A DNA stretch of 64,000 nt from JALZKA01 sp963715405. Lineage in GTDB: Bacteria; Actinomycetota; Thermoleophilia; Solirubrobacterales; 70-9. Position 1 is the first letter of the stretch, and each line of letters starts with the position of its first letter. This document shows positions 53,016 through 61,906 of the stretch, one piece after another. The stretch is taken from positions 2,294,001 to 2,358,000 of the forward strand of contig OY970239.1 of the NCBI GenBank assembly GCA_963715405.1, written 5' to 3'. Under the pieces are notes generated by a model, which saw only the letters and a program-made list of their open reading frames with translations, did no database searches and was not told the origin of the DNA. The translations under genes and the position numbers were made by a program.

Positions 53016-53755
53016 ATGAGCTTCGACTTCCTCTACCACCCGGTTGAGAGCCTCGACGAATCGCTGACGTCGCTGTTTGAGAATGCGCCCATCCTCGTAT
53101 CCCTCGGGCTGGCGTTTCTGCTCGGCCTTCGCCACGCCTCAGACCCCGACCATCTCGTCGCGGTGACCTCGCTGGTCGCTGGCGACAAGTCCGATAGTCG
53201 TGCTGCGGCGAGACTGGGCGCCTGGTGGGGGGCCGGGCACGCGGCCACCCTTCTCGCAATTGGGATCCCTCTCATCATCTTCAAGACGGAGCTTCCGGCC
53301 TGGCTCGAGAATGCGGCCGAGAGAGCCGTCGGTGTGGTCATCGTGATCCTCGCTGCCCGCGTGCTTTGGAAATGGCGGCAAGGGGAATACAAGGCGTCCG
53401 CTCACGCGCATCGACCGCGCCGGACGGCCATCGCCACCTCCACCAAGAGGACCTGCACGACCACGACAGGATCAGAACGCCCCGGCAGGCGTTCGCCATC
53501 GGTGTGCTCCATGGACTCGCCGGAACCGGGGCGATAGTTCTCCTCCTGATCGCCGCGCTCCCGACCAGGATCGAAGCAATTGGCGCATTGGCGGTCTTCG
53601 CCCCGATGTCGATCATCTCGATGGCAGGCTTGACGGCGACCTTCGCCTGGGTCCTGACGCGCCCACTCATCGAGCCGATCTACCGGATGGTGCTCATCCC
53701 GGCTCTGGGCGCGTTTGGGGTTGTGTTTGGGCTCTGGTACGTGGGCCTCACCTAA
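53016..53755 (+). CDS. nickel/cobalt permease (NiCoT-like), frameshifted
   Basis: Likely nickel importer for the hydrogenase encoded opposite. The NiCoT signature H-x4-D-H is present in LRHASDPDHLVAVTSLVAG. Helices follow to VVIVILAARVLWKWRQGEYK; then the frame shifts near 53400-53420. The second half reads a His-rich loop (PDGHRHLHQEDLHDHDR) and helices FAIGVLHGLAGTGAIVLLLI and LIPALGAFGVVFGLWYVGLT. One indel. A cobalt substrate or an UreH-type family is possible, but the hydrogenase context favours nickel. Confidence 0.8.
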
Positions 53756-53775
53756 GTTCAGGCCCTTCGCCCAAG

Positions 53776-53988
53776 TCAGTCGTGCTCGTGCTCGTGGGCG
53801 GCGTCGTCGTGCTCGAGCCCCTTCTGGTGCACGTGTGGATGCGAGTGAGTCTCGCCATCGTGGGTGTGCTCGTGCTCGTGCTCGATGTGCTCGTGCTCAT
53901 GGTCGGTGTGCGGATGAGAGTGGGTCTCGCCGTCGTGCGTGTGCTCGTGCGTGTGCGGCTCGTGGTGCTCGTGGTCATGCTCGGTCAT
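53776..53988 (-). CDS. extremely His-rich small protein, probable nickel-binding
   Basis: 70 residues of which 26 are His and about 20 Asp or Glu; no Cys. An internal repeat HTHDGETHSHPH occurs twice, about 24 residues apart. ATG 53988 overlaps the hypF stop (ATGA), so it is the last gene of the hydrogenase operon and translationally coupled. By analogy with Hpn and His-rich HypB tails it may store or deliver nickel. HypB here lacks such a tail, so this protein could supply the function in trans. Confidence 0.75.
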   Translation of the reverse strand: MTEHDHEHHEPHTHEHTHDGETHSHPHTDHEHEHIEHEHEHTHDGETHSHPHVHQKGLEHDDAAHEHEHD

Positions 53989-56326
53989 TCCGTGTCCTCC
54001 TGTGACTCCCGTGCCGCAATGGCTGCAGCAACAGCAACCTGACCATAAGCGATGCCGCCGTCGTTTGGGGGCAAGCTGACCGGGGTCAGCGCGCGCAGGC
54101 CGGCCTTGTCCAGCGCTGCGAATGTGCCAGCCGCGAGAAGTCGATTCTGAAAGACCCCACCCGAGAGGACGACGAGGTCAAGGCTCCGCTCGCGGCATGC
54201 GCACTCCGCGGCGCCGGCGGCGGCTTTCGCCAGCCCGGTGTGGAACCGAGCGGCAACTGCCGCTACGGACGTGCCCGTGTCGAGGTCGTCGTGGAGCGAG
54301 CGAATCGCTTCGCGTGGATCCATGACCAATGGGGCGTCCCCTCCACCTTCGACCAAAATCTCGTACGTTCCTCTCTCCTCCGGATCGGCTATCGCCTCCA
54401 ACTCGGCTGCGGCCTGACCCTCGTACGTGACGCGGGCGCGCACTCCACAGAGTGCGGAGACCGCATCGAAGAGGCGGCCCGCGCTTGTCGTGACCGGCGA
54501 AGCCACCCCCGTCTGAACGATTCCGCAGACCGCCTCCCAATCCGATGCGTCAACCTCGGCGCGAAGCGTTTTCGGGATCGGCGGCAGCTCGTCGCCGAGC
54601 GCGTGCGAGAGCCACGACGCCGCCATCCGCCACGGCTCCCTGACGGCACGGTCGCCGCCTGGCAGGCGAACCGGCATCAGCATCCCCGCTCGCTCGAAGC
54701 TCGCCAGGTCTCCGTCGAAGAGCTCGCCTCCCCAGACGGAGCCGTCCTGGCCATAGCCCGCTCCGTCGAAGATCACGCCAAGCGCACGCCCGGTCTCTCC
54801 GTACTCCGCGAGGCAGGCGGCGAGATGAGCATGATGGTGCTGGACGCCGACGAGCTCCACCCCGGCTTCCGCCTCGGCGCGCTCCAGCGCGTAGCGGGTC
54901 GAGAGGTAGTCCGGGTGGAGGTCGTGGGCGATCACTCGCGGCTCGACCGCAAAGAGACGCTGGAAGTGCTCGACTCCTTCGCTGAACGAGGAGAGCGTCT
55001 CCCAGTTCTTGAGGTCGCCAATGTGATGCGAGAGCCAGGCATGCCTCGCCCTTTGCGACGCAGAACGTGCTCTTGAGCTCGGCGCCGCAGCCGAGGGTGT
55101 GCTCTGCGTCCTAGCGGCAGCCTCAGGCTCTGCGGGACGTAGCCACGCGAGCGCCTGAGGACAAGCGGTCGCCGGCCCTCGAGGACGCGAACGACGGAGT
55201 CGTCCGTTCGCATGTGGATCGGGCGGTCGTGGACCAATAGAGCGTCGGCGATTCCGCCGAGCCTCAGGCGCGCATCGTCGTCGGTGTAGGCGATCGGCTC
55301 GTCCGAGAGGTTGGCGGAGGTCATTACCAACGGGCGGCCGAAGTCGCCGAGCAGGAGGTGTTGTAGCGGCGCGTACGGCAGCATCACCCCGAGGTGGCAC
55401 GAGTGCGGCGCCACCGAAAGCGCCGCCTCGGCTCCGGCGAGCCTGCGGCGCGATGATGATCGGACGCTCCTGCTCGCGAGCAGATCCTCATCCGCCTCGC
55501 CGTGTAGATCGAGCAGAGCGCGCGTCACCGCGAGGCTCGCCTGCCATCAGGGCAAACGGCTTCTCCTCCCGGCGCTTGCGCTCGCGGAGAGCCGCGACCG
55601 CGCGCTCGGACGAGCATCGCATGCGAGGTGGTAGCCACCGATCCCTTTGACCGCCAGGATCGCGCCCTTCGCAAGCATCGCCGCCGCTCGCGTGATCGCG
55701 TCGCCATCGCCTTCTATCTCCATCGCCGTGCGCGGCGTACAAGCCGTGCCCGCGGGCCGCATTCGTGGCACGCGTTCGGCTGGGCATGGAAGCGGCGGTC
55801 GAGCGGGTCGTCGTACTCGGCTTGGCACTGAGGACACATCCGAAAGCCCGCCATCGTCGTGAGCGGTCGGTCGTAGGGGACGCCCTTGACGATCGTGAAG
55901 CGCGGGCCGCAGTCCGTGCAGTTGATGAAGGGGTAGCGGTAGCGGCGGTCGGCCGGATCGCCGAGCTCCGCAAGGCACGCTTCGCAGGTCGCCATGTCGG
56001 CGGAGACCGGCGCATCGGGCTCTCCGTGCGATCTCGGAAGGAAGGATCCGGAACTCGCTTTCGCCGCGCGGAGTCGATGGCCTCGGCGCTGACGGAATCG
56101 ACGGTCGCGAGTGGTGGCGCTCCGTGCTCGAGCAGGCGCAGCGAGCTCCTCGACGCGGACCCAGGCGGCCTTCGGCCTCGACGACGACTCCTTGCTCATC
56201 GTTCATGACGAAGCCGGCTAGCCCATGCTCGAGCGCCGCGCGGTAGACGAAGGGACGGAATCCAACGCCCTGGACCGTTCCCGCAACCCTGATCCGCACC
56301 CGCCTGGTGCCAGGCACCTCACCCAA
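53985..56326 (-). pseudogene. hypF: carbamoyltransferase HypF, multiply frameshifted
   Basis: HypF makes the thiocarbamate on HypE that becomes the cyanide ligands of the NiFe site. All domains are visible but in changing frames: acylphosphatase (RVAGTVQGVGFRPFVYRAAL), two zinc fingers (CEACLAELGD, CTDCGP, CPQC, CHECGP), a YrdC-like part (GAILAVKGIGGYHLACDA; LVMTSANLSDEPIAY) and a Kae1-like C-terminus (VQHHHAHLAACLAEYG; VVLSGGVFQNRLLA). At least five shifts between 55050 and 56200 and no nonsense codons. The start is TTG 56326 or GTG 56317, which lies in a GGTGCCTGGCACC palindrome. Confidence 0.82.
56306..56318 (-). repeat. GGTGCCAGGCACC palindrome at the hypF start
   Basis: GGTGCCAGGCACC (13 nt, centre A) overlaps the first codons of hypF. 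Variants lie at 10740-10750 and 17009-17021. Confidence 0.7.
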
Positions 56327-56329
56327 CGC

Positions 56330-57539
56330 TCACACACCGGCTCCGCAGGGGTCCGCGAGCTCAACGAGCTCGCGCAGGACGTGGTAAGCGCTCGCCTGCG
56401 CTTCCTGGATGCGAGGGATGTGCTGGGAGCGCGTGATGATCACGTGGTCCGCCAGCCCGTTCAGCCGCGATCTGACCGCCGTCATACCCGACGAGGGCGA
56501 TCGTGGCCATTTCGCGGCGGCGTGCCTCGGCGAGGGCGGCGATGATGTTGAGCGAGTTGCCCGAGGTCGAGAGCGCTATCGCCGCATCGCCGGGACGGCC
56601 GTGCGCGATCACCTGGCGCTGGAAGATCGCCTCGACGCCGACGTCATTGGCAACGGCCGTGATGATCGAGGTGTCCTCGGTCAAGTCGAGCGCGCGGCGC
56701 GGTTCGCCGGTCCTGTCCGGAAGCGGTGCCCTGAAGTCCGCGACGAGGTCCATCGCGTCCGTGGCCGACCCGCCGTTGCCGAACGCAAGGAGGCGCCCCC
56801 TGGCTCGAATGAGCGCGCGGAGCGCCGCCGCCGCATCGCTAAGCTCGCCGCGGTTGTCGGAGAGCGTCTGGACCCGGAGCGCCTCGATCTCCTCGGCCTT
56901 GAGCAGCGCTGACGAGCGGACGTCGGCAACGACCGGCTCGAGGTCAGACTGTGCCTCCGAGAGAAACGGATAGAGGAAGCTCGAAGCTCCGGGGTCGTGG
57001 ATGGGCCTCGCATCGCGGCCCTCCAGAAGGCCGCGATGATCGAAGAAGACGTGAACCAGCTCCCACAGGAGGTGATAGAGCGTTTCGGCAAGCTCCTGGC
57101 GGACGAATGGGTCAAGGCCGGCCGGAAGCGCGAAGTCCCACTCGGCTCCGGATCCCGCACCGAACGCGATCGTGAGGCAGCCGCGCTCGCGGGCGAGGGC
57201 AAGGGCGGCTCGGGCGCTCTCGGCCCCCGGCCCCTCCTCCTCGCAACCGAACGCAATCGCGATGTCGTCCGGTTCGCACGCGGCTCGGGCCTGAGCCTCC
57301 AGGTCGCCACCCTCGGAGGCGAGGCCGATCGCGGGCAGTGCTCGCTTGCCGACGATGACGGGGTGGACGAACTCGACTGCGACGTGCCGGGCATCCGAGC
57401 GCGCCAACGGCGTTGCACCGAAGGCGATGAGGCGGCCCGCGCGGGCGAAACGCTCCGCCATCCGATGACAGCACCGGGCGATAGGTTCCGCTTGCGCCTC
57501 GAAGAACGCCCGGTTGGCCCGGGTCCGGACTCTGGTCAA
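56330..57539 (-). CDS. double SIS-domain protein of the hydrogenase locus, frameshifted at the C-terminus
   Basis: Two sugar-isomerase-like halves. The first (FARAGRLIAFGATPLARSDA) is degenerate; the second (ARGRLLAFGNGGSATDAMDL; ALSTSGNSLNIIAALAEA) resembles GmhA. Near 56455-56465 the frame changes and the natural end reads LADHVIITRSQHIPRIQEAQ, stopping at 56330. The start is uncertain (TTG 57539 is the best candidate after the hypB stop). SIS proteins occur in some actinobacterial hydrogenase loci as far as I recall, without a known role. Confidence 0.68.
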
Positions 57540-57577
57540 CTCGTCGACGCGCTCCGAGAGCGCGGGCGCCGGCGGGC

Positions 57578-58257
57578 TCAGGCGAGCGCCTCGGCGCGCT
57601 GCGGGATCCCCGCGAGCCAATCCCGGAACTCGGCTACCCCGTCGCCGGTCTTCGCCGAGACGAGCATCGTCCGTGCGCCCGGATTGACGGTCTCGATGTT
57701 TGCCGAGCAGCCGCTCGACGTCGAAGTCGAGGTGGGGCAGAAGGTCGACCTTGTTGACCACGACCAGCTCGCAGGCCCGGAACATGAGGGGGTACTTGAG
57801 GGGCTTGTCCTCACCCTCAGTGACCGAGGTGATCATCGCGCGCACGTCCTCGCCAATGCGAAACTCCGCGGGGCACACGAGGTTGCCGACGTTCTCGATC
57901 ACCAGCAGGTCGATCTCTGCGAGATCGATATCCGGGATCGCCGAGCGGACCATGTTCGCATCCAGGTGGCACTCGCCACCGAAGCCGTTGCCCGTGTTGA
58001 GCTGGACCACGGGGATATGGAGGCCGGCGATGCGGTCGGCGTCCATCGAGCCCTGGACGTCGCCCTCGAGCACGCCCACCCGAGGTCGAAGTCGCGAAGC
58101 GACGCCTCGAGGAGCGTGGTCTTGCCCGCGCCCGGCGCACTCATCAGGTTGACGACACGAACGCTCGATGGCGGTCGAAGTCGTCGCGGTTCGCGCGCGC
58201 GATCGTCTCGTTGGCGTCGAGCGCGTCCTCGGCAACCTTGATCTTCGTGCGATGCAT
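57578..58257 (-). pseudogene. hypB: hydrogenase nickel-incorporation GTPase HypB, three frameshifts
   Basis: Loads nickel with HypA. Start MHRTKIKVAEDALDANETIA at ATG 58257 after GGAGAGG. The pieces lie in different frames: RVVNLMSAPGAGKTTLLEAS (P-loop), VGVLEGDVQGSMDADRIAGL, VIENVGNLVCPAEFRIGE, VVVNKVDLLPHLDFDVERLL, and GARTMLVSAKTGDGVAEFRD at the end. Breaks are near 58155, 58080 and 57705. No His-rich N-terminal nickel store, unlike many HypB proteins. Confidence 0.85.
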
Positions 58258-58270
58258 CGCTACCTCTCCT

Positions 58271-58684
58271 CTAAGTCAACTGGGTTTCTGGCGCCGCTGC
58301 CTCGTCGTTGATCTCGATCGACTCGACCTCAAGCTCGCCGCCCGTCAGAACCTCGCCGGGCTCGCCGCAGGTCGGACAGCGAAACGCCGGCACGGGCGGG
58401 GGGCCCTCGCTTGCGTACTCCTCGTGCGTAGCCATCGGAGGCGGCGCCGGATCCCACTCGCACCAGCAGGCGGGACAGCGAAGCAGCGAATCGACGTGCT
58501 CGATCCGGAGCTCCGCCCCCTCACAGGGTGTCTCGCGCGAGACGATGTCGAAGTAGAAGGCGAGCGAGTCCGGAACGACCTGGCGGAGGCGGCCGAGACG
58601 CACATCCACGACGGTGACGCGCTGCCCGCGCGCGTGCTTGATCGCAGTGTCCACGATCGCGGAGGAGATCGAGAGCTCGTGCAT
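58271..58684 (-). CDS. hypA: hydrogenase nickel chaperone HypA
   Basis: 137 residues, intact. Nickel ligand His2 in MHELSISSAI; structural zinc site CPAC and CPTC. It delivers nickel to the large subunit with HypB. ATG 58684 overlaps the protease stop (TGATG); hypB starts 13 nt downstream. Confidence 0.93.
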   Translation of the reverse strand: MHELSISSAIVDTAIKHARGQRVTVVDVRLGRLRQVVPDSLAFYFDIVSRETPCEGAELRIEHVDSLLRCPACWCEWDPAPPPMATHEEYASEGPPPVPAFRCPTCGEPGEVLTGGELEVESIEINDEAAAPETQLT

Positions 58685-59241
58685 CAGCCCTTGCCTCCGC
58701 CTTGGCCTTCGGCCTCGGCCTTCCGCTCTCGTCGGTCGCCTTGAAGGGCCTCGGCGCGAAACTCCGCGACCGTGTCCTGCACGAGCTTCACGCCGCGCTC
58801 GACGGCCGCCTCGACCTCGGGCGAGAGGCCCAGGCCATGCTCCTCGACGACAGCCGGCTCGCAGGCGACGACGACAACGCGCCCCGGCCAGCCGCCGACG
58901 GTCTTTACGAAGCGAAGGACGGTGTGCGGGTCCATGCCGTGGGGGTTTACGACCTCGCCATCGCCGATGACCTTGATCTCGGCCGGATCGGGGTCCATCA
59001 CGTAGAGCGTGCCCGGGTCACCCCCCTGGCGGCTCACGTCGACGAGGATCATCGAGTTGTAGCCGCGCATGAGCTCGTAGGCGAGGTCGAGGCCGCCCGT
59101 GCCGAAGTCGAGGACGGTCACGCCCTCGGGCAGATCCGTCTCGAGGAGGCCCTTCACGACCTCGGCGCCAAAGGCGTCGTCCTTCATCCACGTGTTGCCG
59201 ACGCCGGCCACGAGGATCTGCGGTACGAGCTCAGGGTTCAC
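58684..59241 (-). CDS. hydrogenase maturation protease
   Basis: 185 residues. ILVAGVGNTWMKDDAFGAEV and MILVDVSRQGG are the conserved N-terminal and central motifs of nickel-dependent endopeptidases that clip the C-terminus of the large subunit after nickel insertion. The acidic residue that senses nickel is Asp in KDDAFG. The C-terminal tail is highly charged. GTG 59241 overlaps the upstream stop (GTGA). Its substrate should be the large subunit at 62833. Confidence 0.88.
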   Translation of the reverse strand: MNPELVPQILVAGVGNTWMKDDAFGAEVVKGLLETDLPEGVTVLDFGTGGLDLAYELMRGYNSMILVDVSRQGGDPGTLYVMDPDPAEIKVIGDGEVVNPHGMDPHTVLRFVKTVGGWPGRVVVVACEPAVVEEHGLGLSPEVEAAVERGVKLVQDTVAEFRAEALQGDRRERKAEAEGQGGGKG

Positions 59242-59537
59242 GCGGGCTCCACCTCGTCGCCCTTGAAGAAGATGTAGCGGCCGGTCTCGCGGAAGAGCTC
59301 CTGCGAGGCGTCGCCGTCGATCGTGACGCCGACGTGGATCTTGTCGTCCATGTCGCGGTAGATCCGCTCAACGGTCGCGGTGCGGCCCGCGAGCATCGTG
59401 TCCATCGGATCGCGGCTCGACTCGCCGGGGTGAAGGATCACCTTGCCGCCCTTGTGGATGGTGCCGCGCGGGACGGCCATCTCGGGCTCGCCGGGGTTCG
59501 GATGGCCCGGCTCCGGCGGCGGGCCTGGGTCCTCCAT
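59238..59537 (-). CDS. hypothetical protein of the hydrogenase operon
   Basis: 99 residues. A Pro-rich N-terminus (MEDPGPPPEPGHPNPGEPEM) precedes a beta-rich domain (GTIHKGGKVILHPGESSRDP; ATVERIYRDMDDKIHVGVTI). It overlaps the preceding gene by 100 nt, so one of the two ends may be wrong. The family is not recognised. Confidence 0.6.
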   Translation of the reverse strand: MEDPGPPPEPGHPNPGEPEMAVPRGTIHKGGKVILHPGESSRDPMDTMLAGRTATVERIYRDMDDKIHVGVTIDGDASQELFRETGRYIFFKGDEVEPA

Positions 59538-60412
59538 ACCCCGCCGAGCACGTCACTCGGCCTCATCAGCCCGTGGAGCCGCATCAGGTCCTCGTCGGTC
59601 GTCCCCTCGGCCTTGGCGATCATCTCGCGCACCGCGGGGTCCTGCTTCTCGATCTCCTCGCGCTCGAAATCGGAGAGCGCCTTCACATGGAGGATCAGCG
59701 CCTCCTCGATCTCGGTGTTGTCGAAGAGGTTCCCGAGGCTGTTCGGCGACAGGGATGGATGGTCGGGCAGGACGATCGCCGCACCAAGGATCGCGCGGTC
59801 CTCGGGGTCGGCGAGGACGGGGAACGAGTTGACGCTGTCGCACGCAGCGACCGCTTCGCCCGCCGGACCCGAGCGCTCGAGCGGCGAGGCGAAGCGCCCG
59901 GCCGTCGTCTCGATCACGACGTGGGTGGAGATCAGGCTGGCCTTGAGCGCCTCACCGCGCGTCATCTCCGCGCCGTCATCGACCGGGGTCGAGTTGTGGA
60001 CGCACATGCGCACGCGCGCCAGCCCGTCGCCCGCGTCGTCGGCTCGCAGGCGGATGCGGCCCTCGATCGGCTGCTCGCCCTCGAATGCGAACTCCTGGCC
60101 AACGCCGCCGTCGGTAAGGTCGGCCAGAGGCGTCGGCGGGACCTCGAGCAGGCGCGCCTCGCCCTCGTGGCGATCGCCGGCGGTCTGGAGGAAGCGGACG
60201 GTGCCGCTCACCTCGGCGCCCTCTTCGACGTGGAGGACGCAGTCGACGCGCAGGTGGTCGAAGGTCGCCGGGCTCTCCTCGGCATAGGCCGGCGGATAGA
60301 CGATCCCGAACGGCGTCGGAGTCGCGTTCTTGGTCGCGGTCGGCGTGTAGGGGTAGAGCGCGTAGCCCTCATAGAGGAGCGACTCGACGAGCGTTTCGAG
60401 CGGCTTCTCCAT
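59438..60412 (-). CDS. hypothetical protein of the hydrogenase operon, about 300 residues
   Basis: 324 residues as read. MEKPLETLVESLLYEGYALY start, mostly beta-rich; FPVLADPEDRAILGAAIVLP and LILHVKALSDFEREEIEKQD are distinctive. The last ~35 residues after SDVLGGVWRTQ are Arg/Pro-rich and antisense-like, so a frameshift near 59537 is likely and the true end may be earlier. Conserved neighbours suggest a maturation or electron-transfer accessory role, but I cannot assign one. Confidence 0.62.
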   Translation of the reverse strand: MEKPLETLVESLLYEGYALYPYTPTATKNATPTPFGIVYPPAYAEESPATFDHLRVDCVLHVEEGAEVSGTVRFLQTAGDRHEGEARLLEVPPTPLADLTDGGVGQEFAFEGEQPIEGRIRLRADDAGDGLARVRMCVHNSTPVDDGAEMTRGEALKASLISTHVVIETTAGRFASPLERSGPAGEAVAACDSVNSFPVLADPEDRAILGAAIVLPDHPSLSPNSLGNLFDNTEIEEALILHVKALSDFEREEIEKQDPAVREMIAKAEGTTDEDLMRLHGLMRPSDVLGGVWRTQARRRSRAIRTPASPRWPSRAAPSTRAAR

Positions 60413-61181
60413 CTAGAGATCCTCGTTCCCGCCCTGCTCGGCGCGGTCGATGATGCGGGTCACGGCGTCGTCGAAGGTCGGCGCGCCCATCTTCGCCTTT
60501 AGGTCCTCGATGCGAGAGACGGTCTCGGAATGAAGCGGCACCCAGTTGCGGAACGGGTGATGCTCGGCCGTGAGCCGGGTCCAGGCCTCCATCGGCATCT
60601 CGAAGCGCTCCGAGCGGTCCCACGGCACCGGGACGGTCTGCACCCGCCCGTCGCCACGCTCATAGAGGATCGAGCCGTTGAAGTGGAAGCGGAGCGGCAC
60701 CGTCCCGCCCTCGTCAAGCGCCCCGAAGTACTTGGCAGACGCGATCTCGAGGTCGTAGGAGACGGGCACGACCAGTTCGAACTCGCCCTCGCCCGTGAAG
60801 CCATGCACCATCGCCGAAGTCGCCGCCCACCGAAACGCACCAGTCGTCGAAGCCCACCGCTCAGGCCCTCCGAAGAGCTCCATCAACCGCTCTCGCTCCC
60901 CAGGCGCATAAGACCGCTTCCCCGGCTCAACGACGACGATCGCCGTCAGAGCGATCAGATAGACGGGCCGCCGCGAAGCATCGATAATCGTCCCCTTGAA
61001 GCGACAGCGCCGGCTCAACCGAGCGAGCGCACCGGCTCCACCGAGAGAACCTTGAACTCCGGATCAGCAACGGCGGGCGGCGACCTCGGCCATGCGGCTT
61101 GCGCCGGCGACTGCGGGGTCGCCCCCGTTGCCCGCAGTGGCGCTGCGCTTGGGTTCGGGGTCGACTCCGCGTTTCGGTCAT
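60413..61181 (-). pseudogene. DUF6084-like hydrogenase accessory protein, frameshifted
   Basis: The C-terminal 190 residues are clean (PVYLIALTAIVVVEPGKRSY; LMELFGGPERWASTTGAFRW; YDLEIASAKYFGALDEGGTV). The N-terminus (PEFKVLSVEPVRSL, then AEPALSLQG) lies in other frames, with breaks near 61168, 61024 and 60997. The start is ATG 61181. The family name is from memory. It sits between the DUF5947-like gene and an unnamed gene, as in other high-affinity hydrogenase loci I recall. Confidence 0.65.
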
Positions 61182-61906
61182 GCGCTTTCGCAGCCGCCCA
61201 AAGAAATCAGCAATAGCCAGATCGACCCGGTCGCCACCAGAGATGCCCTCCCAAGCCATCTTCACAGCCCCGACCATCTCGTAGCAGCGGTCGATCGGAA
61301 CGATCACGTACTGGGGCGGATCGGACATGCGGTTGACGATGAACGCCTCGGCGTCCGGCTCGAGCTGCGAGCTTCGGGTTGGCCTCGACGAGGTCTGCCC
61401 AAGCGTCAAGGTCGAGCTCGCACTCGGTCGAACCCGCGGGGCTGGGATAGAACGCCACCGTCTCGCCCGTGTCGCCATTCTGCGTGAAGAACGCAAGCGC
61501 GATCGGGATGCCAAGCCGCGCCCACATCTCGTCGGCCATCTCGAGGTCGTCGAGCCAGGTAATGCGATGCCCCACCGGCCGGTACTCGGCCTCGGCCGAC
61601 TTCTCGGCCAGGCAGACCTCGCAAGCGCAGAGGATCCGCCGCTCGGTCAGGTGGAGCAGATGACGGTGGTCGTGGGCAATCGGCGTGCCGCAGACATCGC
61701 ACTGCTCTGCCCGGGGTCTGACCCACTGGGGTCTAACCCCTCTACCCAGGTTGTGGACTGGCCGTTCGCCCTTGGGGGTCTGACCCCTCGCTCGTCACCT
61801 GACCCCGCCCGCAACCCCCGCAGCCCGCTCACCAGATCCGCGCGCTTGCGGCTCTGAGTCAGCCGGTCGAGGGCGCCGTTGCCGTTGCCGTTGCGTTCTC
61901 GGTCAT
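61178..61906 (-). pseudogene. DUF5947-like hydrogenase accessory protein, interrupted by palindromic repeats
   Basis: The start is ATG 61906, overlapping the upstream stop (ATGA). RERNGNGNGALDRLTQSRKR and DLVSGLRGLRA are read out of frame with the ATG; the protein resumes at AEQCDVCGTPIAHDHRHLLH and ILCACEVC (two CxxC-type pairs), then LGIPIALAFFTQNGDTGETV and EPDAEAFIVNRMSDPPQYVI. Between 61713 and 61806 the coding sequence is replaced by GGGGTC palindromes. Further breaks lie near 61890 and 61380. The exact end is uncertain. Confidence 0.62.
61713..61806 (-). repeat. cluster of GGGGTCTGACCCC palindromes inside the DUF5947-like gene
   Basis: GGGGTCTGACCC (61713-61724), GGGGTCTAACCCC (61728-61740), GGGGTCTGACCCC (61775-61787) and a half copy TGACCCCGCC (61799-61808 region). 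The stretch lacks coding character, while both flanks belong to one protein, so it looks inserted. Confidence 0.7.

Noticed and set aside
53748..53978. Ser/Thr-rich protein over the His-rich gene
   Set aside because: Shifted frame of CAC/CAT-rich sequence. The His-rich frame has the overlap with the hypF stop and a clear repeat.
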